Part shown: positions 17,657 through 27,082 of the stretch, piece by piece
Numbering within the stretch: the first letter of the stretch is position 1
Layout of the letters: each line of letters starts with the position of its first letter
From: Microcaldota archaeon
GTDB taxonomy: Archaea; Micrarchaeota; Micrarchaeia; Micrarchaeales; CABMGC01
DNA length: 35,286 nucleotides
NCBI GenBank assembly: GCA_023270055.1
Contig: JAGDYB010000015.1
Location: 1-35,286 of the forward strand
Direction: 5' to 3'
The notes under the pieces: generated by a model
Told to the model about the DNA's origin: nothing
What the model saw: only the letters and a program-made list of their open reading frames with translations
The model's database searches: none
Translations under genes and position numbers: made by a program

Positions 17657-19162
17657 CTATTTCACGTACATGAAGCTTCTTGATATTATGCTGTCGCTGA
17701 AACCGATGCCTCTGAGGAAATTCGCGACCATCTCCCTGCTTAAGTGCAAATCGATCATTGCCTGCACCGCATACCTTATGTCTACCATCCTGCTTGCCTC
17801 GTCAAATTTCTTGAACAGCTCTTCTATTGTTGCAGGATCAACGCTGTTTTCTATGAGCTTGTTCCTTATGTCAAGCTTTTCGAAATAGTACTCCTTAGCC
17901 AACTTCTGGTCCGCAAGCTCCTCCTGCGTTAGTATCTCGGATATGTTTATTGTATAAACGTCGAGCGGTATCTCGCCTATAACCCTATCTATAAGGAAAA
18001 CCTCAGGAAACTGCACCGAGGTCTGGAATGACATATCAATGGCAGCCTGCCCCACACCAAACTTGCTTATCTCCTTTCTCATGAAGTCAGAGAAATTGAG
18101 CGAACCCTGCAAATAGTCCATGAATTTCTCGAATTTTATCCTGAGCATTATGGTCGTGCCAACGTTGGAGAATATGGCCTCGTTTATGTCTGTCGGGTTT
18201 TGTGATGCGACGATGAGCCCGAACTGGTATTTTCTTCCCTCCCTCACTATCATGACAGCGTCGCTCCTCTCATCTCCCGCGATCTTCCAAGCCTCGTCAA
18301 GCACAACTATAGCCTTGAGCCCCTTGCTTGCGCTCCAGCCCTCGGTCCTCATCTTTTCCTTCAGGGTTTGAAGTATGAACAACGCAGCCATGGCCCTAAA
18401 CGTCTCATCAGGCAAGCCCGAAAGATCCATGTCAACAAGCCCTGAGCTTGCCAGCTTGCCTAAATCAAGCGTGCTCTTCTTTGCGAAATAATCCTCCCCC
18501 TCCCTCGCGAACTGCCTCAGCCTGAATATTGCATTCTCAAGCTCGGCTGGGTATTCGTACGAGCCATCCTCAAGCTTCTCCGAAAGGAGCGATATTACAT
18601 CCTTCAGCGTAGGGGGCTCCTTGTTTGGGTCAGGCGCCTGCGCTATGTTGAAACCTGCATTTACATAAGCCTGCTCTATTGCCTCCATCGTGAGCCTTCT
18701 CTGCTCTGGAAAGTCTGCTATATCCGTGAGTATCTCAAGCGACCTTATTATCTGCTTGGTCCTGTCTATGGGCTTCGTTCCTGTAAGATCCATTATGTTT
18801 AAGTAGTCCCCCTTTGCAAGCGAAATAACCATGCCGCCACTTTGCTTTACCCACGCCCTATACTCTCCAGCCCAGTCTATTATAATCGCGTTGGTGTTCC
18901 ATATGTAGCTGGCCCTTGCCAGGAAGGTCTTCACAAAGAAGCTTTTGCCCGCTCCGGTTATTCCGACAACCGCTATATGCGGATTGGTTAGCGTGTTAAA
19001 AGTCCAAGCAAAAGGCGTGCTGAATATCTTGGTTATGCCTATGAAAATTGAGTTGGTAGGATCATTCGCGAGGAATTCGAACGGAGGCTCCGGCGGCCTG
19101 CTTAGAAAGTTCCTTTTTGCAAGCTCGTTGCTCATGACGCTTTGTATCCTTACCAATGTCAT
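17657..19162 (-). CDS. VirB4/TraC/CedB-like conjugation-type ATPase (ATPase domain only)
   Basis: Walker A AVVGITGAGKSFFVKTF; Walker B AIVVLDEAWKI; IIIDWAGEYRAW; VASQNPTDI: VirB4/HerA-superfamily signatures. Confidence 0.88.
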   Translation of the reverse strand: MTLVRIQSVMSNELAKRNFLSRPPEPPFEFLANDPTNSIFIGITKIFSTPFAWTFNTLTNPHIAVVGITGAGKSFFVKTFLARASYIWNTNAIIIDWAGEYRAWVKQSGGMVISLAKGDYLNIMDLTGTKPIDRTKQIIRSLEILTDIADFPEQRRLTMEAIEQAYVNAGFNIAQAPDPNKEPPTLKDVISLLSEKLEDGSYEYPAELENAIFRLRQFAREGEDYFAKKSTLDLGKLASSGLVDMDLSGLPDETFRAMAALFILQTLKEKMRTEGWSASKGLKAIVVLDEAWKIAGDERSDAVMIVREGRKYQFGLIVASQNPTDINEAIFSNVGTTIMLRIKFEKFMDYLQGSLNFSDFMRKEISKFGVGQAAIDMSFQTSVQFPEVFLIDRVIGEIPLDVYTINISEILTQEELADQKLAKEYYFEKLDIRNKLIENSVDPATIEELFKKFDEASRMVDIRYAVQAMIDLHLSREMVANFLRGIGFSDSIISRSFMYVK

Positions 19163-19188
19163 GATTACCAGTATATTGTTGAATTTTA

Positions 19189-19197
19189 ATATTTAAA
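19189..19197 (-). promoter_or_regulatory. TATA-like element (minus strand TTTAAATAT) upstream of the VirB4-like gene
   Basis: Located about 27-35 bp upstream of ATG at 19162, consistent with a leaderless archaeal transcript. Confidence 0.45.
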
Positions 19198-19203
19198 AGA
19201 ATT

Positions 19204-19222
19204 CCCTCAATTTCATTGAGGG
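19204..19222 (-). terminator. Perfect hairpin ccctcaat-ttc-attgaggg between the VirB3/B4N-like and VirB4-like genes
   Basis: 8-bp arms, 3-nt loop; located between the stop at 19315 and the TATA-like element of the next gene. Confidence 0.4.
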
Positions 19223-19314
19223 TTGTATAATACGCTTTTACTGCCTGTTTCACAACTTTTACGTAATTTGGTATAGCAAACTTGAATAGTAAATTGGACA
19301 AATACCATAATGAT

Positions 19315-20148
19315 CTACTTTTGTGAGTGGAATAGTTTTTCGATTTGCATCATGTCCGGTATAAGGATATAACCGAATTTAAACAACAAGTAAAGTTCTC
19401 TGCCGCTGACCCTAACTATACTTACATCCATAGCGTTGAAAACGGTTTGCAGCTGATTTATCTGGGCGTTGAGCGCGTCCATTGCCGCCTTTTCGCTGAC
19501 ACCCACCGCTGTCGTCTCGATATACATTATGCTCTTTACTGGTCTCTCTCCGGCTGAAAGCCTGTCTATCCTTGCCTTCAGCACGTTTATTTTCCTTTGA
19601 AGATCATCAATGGTCATCTGGCTGGGGTTTCCGCTGCTTTCCTCCTTTGACATCTGGTATTCATAGAAGCCCCTCTTCCCTTCAAGTTCATCCCTGTATG
19701 TCTGTATGTCTTGCGCTGCAGTAATAATGTTGAATTTGAACGGGAAATGTATATTCATCACTATCCTTTCCCAGTTGTCAGGCGCAGCAGCGAGCTTCAT
19801 ATCCTCGCTTTCGTCAGCCTGTTCCTGCATAAACGCATAATTGTAAATATTTGCGGTAAGATAGCCGGTAGCATAATAAAGACCATTTATATTCTTCAGC
19901 ACTGTATTTTGGCTTTTTGGTATTACGTAGTTCTTCGCAGGCACTATCGATATGCCGAATATGTAGGTGAATGCGGTGAAAATTATGAAATCTGCGAAAT
20001 TCATAATAAGTATGGCAAGTATTGTAAGTATTGCAAATATCGCAACGACAAGCTCAAGAGGGCCAAATGTTCTTATGACAAACAACACGAACAGTGCAAC
20101 CATCGAGGTTACCGCTATATACAATGTTGTTTCTTCATCCATTTTCAA
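19315..20148 (-). CDS. Two-TM protein with VirB4-N-terminal-domain-like region (VirB3/PrgI-VirB4N-like), copy B
   Basis: N-terminal TM pair, then PAKNYVIPKSQNTVLKNINGLYYATGYL...PVKSIMYIETTAVGVSEKAAMDALNAQINQLQTVFNAMDVSIVRVSG. Layout matches the VirB4/CagE N-domain. Confidence 0.6.
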   Translation of the reverse strand: MKMDEETTLYIAVTSMVALFVLFVIRTFGPLELVVAIFAILTILAILIMNFADFIIFTAFTYIFGISIVPAKNYVIPKSQNTVLKNINGLYYATGYLTANIYNYAFMQEQADESEDMKLAAAPDNWERIVMNIHFPFKFNIITAAQDIQTYRDELEGKRGFYEYQMSKEESSGNPSQMTIDDLQRKINVLKARIDRLSAGERPVKSIMYIETTAVGVSEKAAMDALNAQINQLQTVFNAMDVSIVRVSGRELYLLFKFGYILIPDMMQIEKLFHSQK

Positions 20149-20987
20149 GCCCCTCCTTTCTCAAGTGTCTTTTGCCTTATTTCCTCGTTTATAGTGGAAA
20201 ACGGTATAAGTTGTTCGGGTTGCGTAAGCAGCAAAAGTTCTTCTCCTGTGGCAAGTGCCGTGGTTATGCCTAATATTGCTCCAGCTCCAGCAGCAATTTC
20301 CTCACCGCGCTGAACCGCAAGTGTAACCGCTTCCTCTTCGTTTCCACCGATGGCAGTAACCATAATATAATTTATTATTGATGTTGATTTTGCCCTGCCT
20401 ACGCTGTCTTGCAGATTGCTCCACATTGTCACTTCCCCTCTTACCCTGTCAAGCTCCTTTGGATTTGCGTTCTTGTCATTTATCATCTGCTGGTATCTGT
20501 TTTCAGCCTCGTTTAGCTTGTCTCTGATGTTGTTTAGATACGTATCCCTGTTAACTATGTAGTATTGCGTGGTTATCTTTATTGGCGTCTTGCTTACAGA
20601 GACAAGTTTGCTGAAAAGCAGTGAGAAATCTCTCTTCTCATCATCGCTCATTTCCGTTGCGGATTTGTATATCGGCAGCTTTACAAATGTGCTGGCATAT
20701 ACATAGCTTCCTTCCCTTATCATTATTGCGTTGCCGTTAGGTGCCATCATGAACGTTTCCTCGTTGCTCAAAACAACTTTTCGCTTTTTCATTTTCAGGA
20801 GTGGGAAGAATAGGTACATATAGAAGCGCAGCGAGAATGCAACAATGTCCATCAGCAGCGCAATGAGTACTAGTACAAACTTTATTATGTAAGATATATC
20901 AAGGAATTGTATCACGAAGATCAGCGCAAAAGCTATTATCACAATGACAAAAAATACAAAGGTCTGGATCATTGCCAATTCAATCAC
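20145..20987 (-). CDS. Two-TM protein with VirB4-N-terminal-domain-like region (VirB3/PrgI-VirB4N-like), copy A
   Basis: TM pair, then MAPNGNAIMIREGSYVYASTFVKLPIYKSATEMSDDEKRDFSLLFSKLVSVSKTPIKITTQYYIVNRDTYL...IINYIMVTAIGGNEEEAVTLAVQRGEEI. Confidence 0.6.
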   Translation of the reverse strand: MIELAMIQTFVFFVIVIIAFALIFVIQFLDISYIIKFVLVLIALLMDIVAFSLRFYMYLFFPLLKMKKRKVVLSNEETFMMAPNGNAIMIREGSYVYASTFVKLPIYKSATEMSDDEKRDFSLLFSKLVSVSKTPIKITTQYYIVNRDTYLNNIRDKLNEAENRYQQMINDKNANPKELDRVRGEVTMWSNLQDSVGRAKSTSIINYIMVTAIGGNEEEAVTLAVQRGEEIAAGAGAILGITTALATGEELLLLTQPEQLIPFSTINEEIRQKTLEKGGA

Positions 20988-21067
20988 TTCTCTTTAGTTT
21001 CATAACATTCAATATTTACCTGTTGCGCTATCATCTATTTAACTAAAAAAATATAAAATAGTGCAAG

Positions 21068-22252
21068 CTAAAGTAGTTTGAGCTTGCCGCTGCTGCGCAC
21101 CATGCCTCCAATGAACTGCGCAATTGTAATTATTGAAAAATATGTTATGGCCATTATCACAACAGGGAAGAACATTATCGAAAGCCAGAAAAGACCCAGC
21201 GTGCTGTTTATGTTTTTGAGTTCGAGCACGGCTGGTGCCGTGGGTGATGCAGCATCGGTAGGATTGACATATCCGGTCGAAGTCGAAAGCCTGGCGGAAT
21301 CGCTGCTCAACTCTGTAAGCAACGTCCTATTTGTGAAGTAATAAGCTACGGAAAACAGTATGGGCATGATAAAGTAAAAGCCTATGGCTATACCTATAAA
21401 CAGGCCGCCTATGCCCCTTGTTGGAAAGATAGCTCTGAGCAGTATGCCTGGTATGAGAAACACAGGTATAGCGGCATACATCCCGAAAAGTATAAAATAG
21501 AATTCTATATGCAGCATGAGAAGCCCGTCGCTGAATAGGTCCATCACCGATCTGGCAGGCAAGAGGAACACGATGTCAATTATTGGCATCAGCACATTGC
21601 TTATCACTGCACTGAGCTTTGAAAAAGCGCTGATTTTCAATTGTATGCTTGAAACATAGGAGTAATACATGATGTTATTGTAAAGAACCCTTATTATGCT
21701 TTCAGTTGTAGTTATCGAGTTGTTTATGTAAACCAGAGAGGTATTGTATGGATCTATTGGTCCGGTGACAAACGAAGGTACAAGACCAAACATGACTGCA
21801 GCAATGAACAGGAAAAACACCGCTATAAGCGTGGTGGCAGTAGCCTCATAAAGTTCGCCTATTCCAAATTCCCTTATCCTCTGGTTTTTCACAAGTGTGC
21901 CTATCATGAATATAAGGGCGCCTATCATGAACGATACCATGATTGCCGCGGCAACCGCAGGCTCCCACGCTTTCCAGTTGTTGTACATTGCCTGGTTTAT
22001 CTGGCTGCAGTACCAAGGTGCGACCTTGCTTATGTAAGGATATGCACTTTTGCAACTGCTCACGCTGCCTGGCGGCGGCGGTGGGGGTGGTGGAGGCGGA
22101 GGCGGCGGAATGCGTAGCAAAATCGAGCTGTTCAGCAGCGTACTTTTTCCTGGCACGCCATAAACATATTGTTGGGCGTGCACAGCACCACTTTCAAGCA
22201 TTATAAATAGGAATGCAAAGGCAAGTAGCACAAAGTATTTTTTCATATCCAT
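21068..22252 (-). CDS. VirB6/CedA-like polytopic membrane protein (paralog 6), signal peptide and poly-proline tract
   Basis: Signal peptide ...SGAVHAQQ; P x13; FLIPGILLRAIFPTRGIGGLFIGIAIGFYFIMP family signature. Confidence 0.7.
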   Translation of the reverse strand: MDMKKYFVLLAFAFLFIMLESGAVHAQQYVYGVPGKSTLLNSSILLRIPPPPPPPPPPPPPGSVSSCKSAYPYISKVAPWYCSQINQAMYNNWKAWEPAVAAAIMVSFMIGALIFMIGTLVKNQRIREFGIGELYEATATTLIAVFFLFIAAVMFGLVPSFVTGPIDPYNTSLVYINNSITTTESIIRVLYNNIMYYSYVSSIQLKISAFSKLSAVISNVLMPIIDIVFLLPARSVMDLFSDGLLMLHIEFYFILFGMYAAIPVFLIPGILLRAIFPTRGIGGLFIGIAIGFYFIMPILFSVAYYFTNRTLLTELSSDSARLSTSTGYVNPTDAASPTAPAVLELKNINSTLGLFWLSIMFFPVVIMAITYFSIITIAQFIGGMVRSSGKLKLL

Positions 22253-23304
22253 TATACCATCCCCACGAGCAGGCTCATGAAGTCCAACCTTTCACCGATC
22301 ACGCTCGACATGTCAACAACAAAAGAATCTATTATAATAAAGTTTAAAAATGGTATGAACAGCGCGCCAAAAACTGCATAACCTACCATTTCGACGTACG
22401 GGGCCAAAAGGGTGAAAATTCCCTGTCCTATACCATTAGTGACTATTGCTAAAAGTGCGGAAGCCATGAGCGGTATGATGGTAAAAAACGTGTTGGAAAT
22501 GCCTGACAGGAGCAGGTTGTACATGTTGTCAATCAAGCCATAGGTTATGCTTACCATCAGCGGGAATACGAATCCAAGGCCGAGACCCAGCGCTATCATG
22601 CTGCCGCCAAAGCTTTTACTCACCCCAAAGATCCTGGCTATGAGCCCTATTGCAAGCAGTATGCCAAACAGTATGAGCGAAGCGTCAAGCAGAATCAGCT
22701 GAATTTCATTTATCAAAATTAGGCTTGAAAGCATCATTGTTTCCAGAGGGAAATATGAAGCTAGCCCGTTGACTCCGAGCGCAAGTTCACCGTCAACTCC
22801 AAGATGTGATACGCCTGGCACAGGTTGTATGTCCATGCTGACAGTTGGTGGTAGTGCCTCAAAAGCCGTGTTGATCTCAAATACTGTATAGCTTGCATAG
22901 TTGAGTACATTGTTATTGAAAGAGTAGAGGTCGCAGTCTGCCAGCTGATAAAGGTTATCAGCGTTGAGGCAGTTAATCGGCGTGCTGTTAGGCAGCAGCC
23001 CAGCACCATTGTACGCACTTACAGGATTTATCGAACACATCATAGTAGAGAAAAGGCTGAATATTGCTATCAGGAAGAGCGAGAAAAGTGCATCATATAT
23101 CTTGTTCCTTATCCATATCCTTAGGTCGCTTCTCCCTATCATCGGGCTTATTACATATACTATAGAGAGCACAAATATGACTGCGAGCACGCCTGCAGTT
23201 GCCACGCCAGTCCATGCTGTGAATCCACTCGAGAAGAAGCTCTGCAGGCTGCTTGTGCAGGAATTCTGCAAAAGCAAAGGAATTATAGGTAGTATTGGTA
23301 TCAT
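22252..23304 (-). CDS. VirB6/CedA-like polytopic membrane protein (paralog 5)
   Basis: LLAIGLIARIFGVSKSFGGSMIALGLGLGFVFP family signature; multiple TM helices. Confidence 0.68.
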   Translation of the reverse strand: MIPILPIIPLLLQNSCTSSLQSFFSSGFTAWTGVATAGVLAVIFVLSIVYVISPMIGRSDLRIWIRNKIYDALFSLFLIAIFSLFSTMMCSINPVSAYNGAGLLPNSTPINCLNADNLYQLADCDLYSFNNNVLNYASYTVFEINTAFEALPPTVSMDIQPVPGVSHLGVDGELALGVNGLASYFPLETMMLSSLILINEIQLILLDASLILFGILLAIGLIARIFGVSKSFGGSMIALGLGLGFVFPLMVSITYGLIDNMYNLLLSGISNTFFTIIPLMASALLAIVTNGIGQGIFTLLAPYVEMVGYAVFGALFIPFLNFIIIDSFVVDMSSVIGERLDFMSLLVGMV

Positions 23305-24434
23305 ATTATCTTCCTCAAAATTCCTGAACCTCTTGTTGATGGTGCGCCGAGCAGTTTTCCAAAAGCCTCAACAGAATCGAACGCTATCATGAATGCAATT
23401 ATTATTCCAACAACCTGTAGCATTGCGAATGAGATACTCGAGCCGTAGACGGCGAACAATATTGAAACATCGCCTACAGTAGTTCCGAGCACCGCAGCTA
23501 CGACAGAAACAAATGTGTCTAATCCACTGCTGCCAGCGACTTCACTATATATTCTGCTGATGGCGCTATTGCTGCTAAACAAGCTTGAAAGATTTACAGT
23601 TGTAAAGGCATAAAGGATTGCAGGAAATATTATATAAAAGCCGATGAAAAGCGCTATCATCGACCCTCCAAGCGCTCTTGTCCACGGGAACGATCTGAAA
23701 AGTATGCCAGCGAACATGAAAAGCGGAAAGAGAAAGTATATGAATGACAAGAAGAAAATAACACCTACCTCAAGGGCACCAAGGCTTGCCGAAAACGATG
23801 TATAAACACCTAAGCTTGCGATTATAATACCAAGCCCAGAATATGGATGTAGAATAATCCCAAATCCATTCGGCATTAGCTCAAGTGAGACACTCTGAAA
23901 GCCACTCAGAATGAATGAAAATCCTTGCGCATACATCACATTCAATACCTGGTTTGTCACGTCGTTGACATAATTGTTGCAAATTGAAACGTAAATGCCG
24001 TTGAGGTTATTTGCAGTTGTTGCTGTTCCTACTGAACTTGGAATTGCGGCACTCGCCAGCTGTACCATTCCGAATACTATCCCATCAAGTCCTGCAATCC
24101 CAAGACTTATGAAAGCTATTATTGCTAAGTTTGCGAATGATTCTATATATTCTGTCTTAACGAATGTCACAAACTTATCGAACTTAAAAGCGACACCCAA
24201 AGCGTAAACAATACCTAAAACCATGAGTACCATTAGCACAATGAGCAATGATATGTCAAGAATACTTGTGTAAGTTGAAGTTACCCTAAGGTTACTTATC
24301 GCACTAGGCTCGCCAGTAGGCCCATTGGAACTATATAGATTACTGCAAAATGTGCCTCCTAAATATTGGGCATTCACAGTGCCTAAGACAAGCACAGCGA
24401 CCATAGCAAGCAACAAAAGCTTCATATCAACCAA
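23301..24434 (-). CDS. VirB6/CedA-like polytopic membrane protein (paralog 4)
   Basis: Signal peptide ...GTVNAQY; MFAGILFRSFPWTRALGGSMIALFIGFYIIFP signature. Confidence 0.7.
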   Translation of the reverse strand: MVDMKLLLLAMVAVLVLGTVNAQYLGGTFCSNLYSSNGPTGEPSAISNLRVTSTYTSILDISLLIVLMVLMVLGIVYALGVAFKFDKFVTFVKTEYIESFANLAIIAFISLGIAGLDGIVFGMVQLASAAIPSSVGTATTANNLNGIYVSICNNYVNDVTNQVLNVMYAQGFSFILSGFQSVSLELMPNGFGIILHPYSGLGIIIASLGVYTSFSASLGALEVGVIFFLSFIYFLFPLFMFAGILFRSFPWTRALGGSMIALFIGFYIIFPAILYAFTTVNLSSLFSSNSAISRIYSEVAGSSGLDTFVSVVAAVLGTTVGDVSILFAVYGSSISFAMLQVVGIIIAFMIAFDSVEAFGKLLGAPSTRGSGILRKII

Positions 24435-25879
24435 CTCAATCCTGGCAGTGTGGTTTCGCCACCGAGCAACTGTGACAGCCCAAGCATTGCAGATATAAAT
24501 ATGATGAGGTTTAGCAACGGCATTATAAATCCTACCACGCTCATAACCCCATAGACGTTCATGAATGCGAATACGGTGTTTATTAGGTTAGTCTGTGTGC
24601 AATCGGTGAAGAGTGGAATAAACGTGCCTGATGGAAAGCCCCCGTAGATTATACCTTCAAGCGCAAGAGCACCTCCGTAGAAAGGTATGAGCAACGCCGC
24701 TGAATCCTTGAGCTCTTCCTCAAGCAGATTGCCATTAATAGGGTAGCACCCATAGTAATATGCGACGTATGACATGTTTGGGAACACGTAGAAGTTGAGG
24801 TCATTCGAAGTATATGTTATTGTGTTGCCAGTATGGTAGTTTGTCTCGTTTATGGTAAGCACAGGAAGCGAGTTCGCACCTATGGGCGACATGCTGGACA
24901 ATCCCCCGGAAAGCGCTGAGTACTCCATTAAAATTACCAGCGGCAATATGAATAGCGCAGCTATTGCCGCGGCAATCATCAAGCCGCCGGCTCTCCTTGT
25001 GTACAATATAGATCGCATTATTATTCCAGCACCTAGTACGTAAGGCCATGCGTAAAGGAAAATGACAATTAGAAGGTCTTGCATGAATGCTAAGTAAAAT
25101 ACAAGGTCCGCCTGCACCTCAACAGGCACAGTCACATATTTTATGCTACCATATCCTGCAAGGGGCTTGTATTCAAGGTCAAAATTGACAACGCGTGGCT
25201 CAATGGGAACCAGTGCGCAGGTCCCTCCCGCTGCACCTTCGCATATGACAGTTTTAGATGTGAGGCTTCCCAAAAATCCCATCATGCCTTCGAATGTGTA
25301 AAGCCCGTTAAGGTTCACTACCGCCTCATTGGTCACGTTGGCGGATATTATGTATGTAGCGCCAAGTGCAAAATCCAAGTTGTCTGTGGTGCTTGCCTTT
25401 CCGTTGGAGTTCAAAGTGTTTTCGACCATTGGGCATATGGTATTTGAAGGGCTGTAGGTGTTTTGCTCATTCAAGAAGTCAAGCTTAGCGTTTGTGAGAT
25501 AGTTGTTGCATATTGTTGTTATACTGTTGCCGACTGTCGACTGGGCCGTTGTCATAAGGTAGCTTATTATCCCGCCCGAGGAGGTAAGAAGCGTCACTAT
25601 TATCACAGCAATAACCACGCTGCCTATGGTCTGGATAAGCTCTTGAAATCCTCTCTCCTTGAGTTTTGCATCTTTCAGCAGCGCGCCGGCAAAGTATATG
25701 CCGGCGTCGATCATTACACCTACAAGCGCGGCTACTGTAAGTATGCCAAGCCAACTGTTGAAAGTTGAATAATGTGTTATAATGTTGCTGCTTTGGGCAT
25801 TGGCGTTGCCTGTGTAAATCAGCATGCTTGCTGCCAACAGCGCGACAAGCGCAAGCCTCAGTTCGCTTTTATTCTTCAC
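24422..25879 (-). CDS. VirB6/CedA-like polytopic membrane protein (paralog 3)
   Basis: Signal peptide ...GNANAQS; LGAGIIMRSILYTRRAGGLMIAAAIAALFILP signature. Confidence 0.7.
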   Translation of the reverse strand: MKNKSELRLALVALLAASMLIYTGNANAQSSNIITHYSTFNSWLGILTVAALVGVMIDAGIYFAGALLKDAKLKERGFQELIQTIGSVVIAVIIVTLLTSSGGIISYLMTTAQSTVGNSITTICNNYLTNAKLDFLNEQNTYSPSNTICPMVENTLNSNGKASTTDNLDFALGATYIISANVTNEAVVNLNGLYTFEGMMGFLGSLTSKTVICEGAAGGTCALVPIEPRVVNFDLEYKPLAGYGSIKYVTVPVEVQADLVFYLAFMQDLLIVIFLYAWPYVLGAGIIMRSILYTRRAGGLMIAAAIAALFILPLVILMEYSALSGGLSSMSPIGANSLPVLTINETNYHTGNTITYTSNDLNFYVFPNMSYVAYYYGCYPINGNLLEEELKDSAALLIPFYGGALALEGIIYGGFPSGTFIPLFTDCTQTNLINTVFAFMNVYGVMSVVGFIMPLLNLIIFISAMLGLSQLLGGETTLPGLSWLI

Positions 25880-27078
25880 CAGAATTCACCGCCTCTCATA
25901 AAGCTGAATGCAGCAGTCAGTCCTTTCGATAAGCTGGCTATGAATGCGATTGTTATTGCCATGTCCACCGCTATAAGTACCATGCCTTGGAACATGTATA
26001 TTGCCACATCGGTTGCGACCCCAATCAATACGCTCGGAGCCGAAAGGAGGTCAGTGAATATGTTCAAGCCCGGTATGCCAGTGCCGGCCGAAAGCACGCT
26101 GCCAAAATAGTTTACTGGCAGCGAAACGCCTCCAAAAGTGTTTGATGTAATCGTGTTCTCAGTCAGGAATCCTACCGGTCTTATCACAAACTTGCTCGGC
26201 AAATAATTCGTATATGGGTTGCATGATGTGAAGCCACCAGAGCAGTAGGTCCATTGCATTATATAATTGTCGAGCACGAAGGTCATCGGATAGATGAAAT
26301 AAAGCCCTATTGCTGCGGCAAGGAAAAGGTCAGAAGCTTCCCTAAGCCGCGGCCCCATGAAAGAAAAGCTTCTCATTATTATTGCTGCGGGCAGCACAAT
26401 GACAAGCGCTGTTGCCTTTATGAATGGTATTGCGAGCCACTGAAGCAGCAGCATTGAAAAGGTCATGACGACAAAGCTTGATAATGTCACCATTGCATCC
26501 ACATAGGAGCCGTAAACTTCTGTCATGTCCAGCGATGGCCCTATATTTATGCCAAGCTTGCTGAGACCAACGAACGATCTTGCAAGTTTACCAAAAATGC
26601 CTGCCGATCCCATTAGGGAGCTTGCGGCCCTGGTAATCGCGGATGTTGTAGCAGAAGCAGATGCACCAGAGATTGCATAGGCGACCTGCCCGTCTATGAA
26701 ATATTGTGCTGTCATTGTGTATATATCGGTCAGTATGCCAGTTCCATTTACAAATAGAAGGTCTCCAACATAGCCAGTGGCGAAGGTGAATGGATCCGTT
26801 TGCGTTAGCGAGACTGTAATGTTGCAGAAAAACGAAGCAAGCACAACAAAAATTACTATTATTATCACGCTTATGCCAAGCTCCACATACTCGAATTTTA
26901 TTACTGATTGCAGCTTGGTTTTTGTCACTGTTGGCAGGAAGTTCGAAAGTATGTAAAGCACTGCAGCAATTGCGATGCTTACCAATATCACTACACCATT
27001 TATACCTATCCAGTCGTTGGTGTTAGCTCCACCATAACTGCATGGATTAGCAGCAGCTTGCAACAAAATTGGCAACAT
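25876..27078 (-). CDS. VirB6/CedA-like polytopic membrane protein (paralog 2)
   Basis: VLPAAIIMRSFSFMGPRLREASDLFLAAAIGLYFIYP signature; N-terminal TM hairpin. Confidence 0.68.
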   Translation of the reverse strand: MLPILLQAAANPCSYGGANTNDWIGINGVVILVSIAIAAVLYILSNFLPTVTKTKLQSVIKFEYVELGISVIIIVIFVVLASFFCNITVSLTQTDPFTFATGYVGDLLFVNGTGILTDIYTMTAQYFIDGQVAYAISGASASATTSAITRAASSLMGSAGIFGKLARSFVGLSKLGINIGPSLDMTEVYGSYVDAMVTLSSFVVMTFSMLLLQWLAIPFIKATALVIVLPAAIIMRSFSFMGPRLREASDLFLAAAIGLYFIYPMTFVLDNYIMQWTYCSGGFTSCNPYTNYLPSKFVIRPVGFLTENTITSNTFGGVSLPVNYFGSVLSAGTGIPGLNIFTDLLSAPSVLIGVATDVAIYMFQGMVLIAVDMAITIAFIASLSKGLTAAFSFMRGGEFW

Positions 27079-27082
27079 AACG

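Noticed and set aside
19062-19301. 79-aa minus-strand ORF overlapping the VirB4-like start
   Set aside because: Alternative frame with no domain; covers the hairpin and TATA-like element.
19711-20313. 200-aa plus-strand ORF
   Set aside because: Antisense to the two VirB3/B4N-like genes; Tyr/His/Cys-rich shadow composition.
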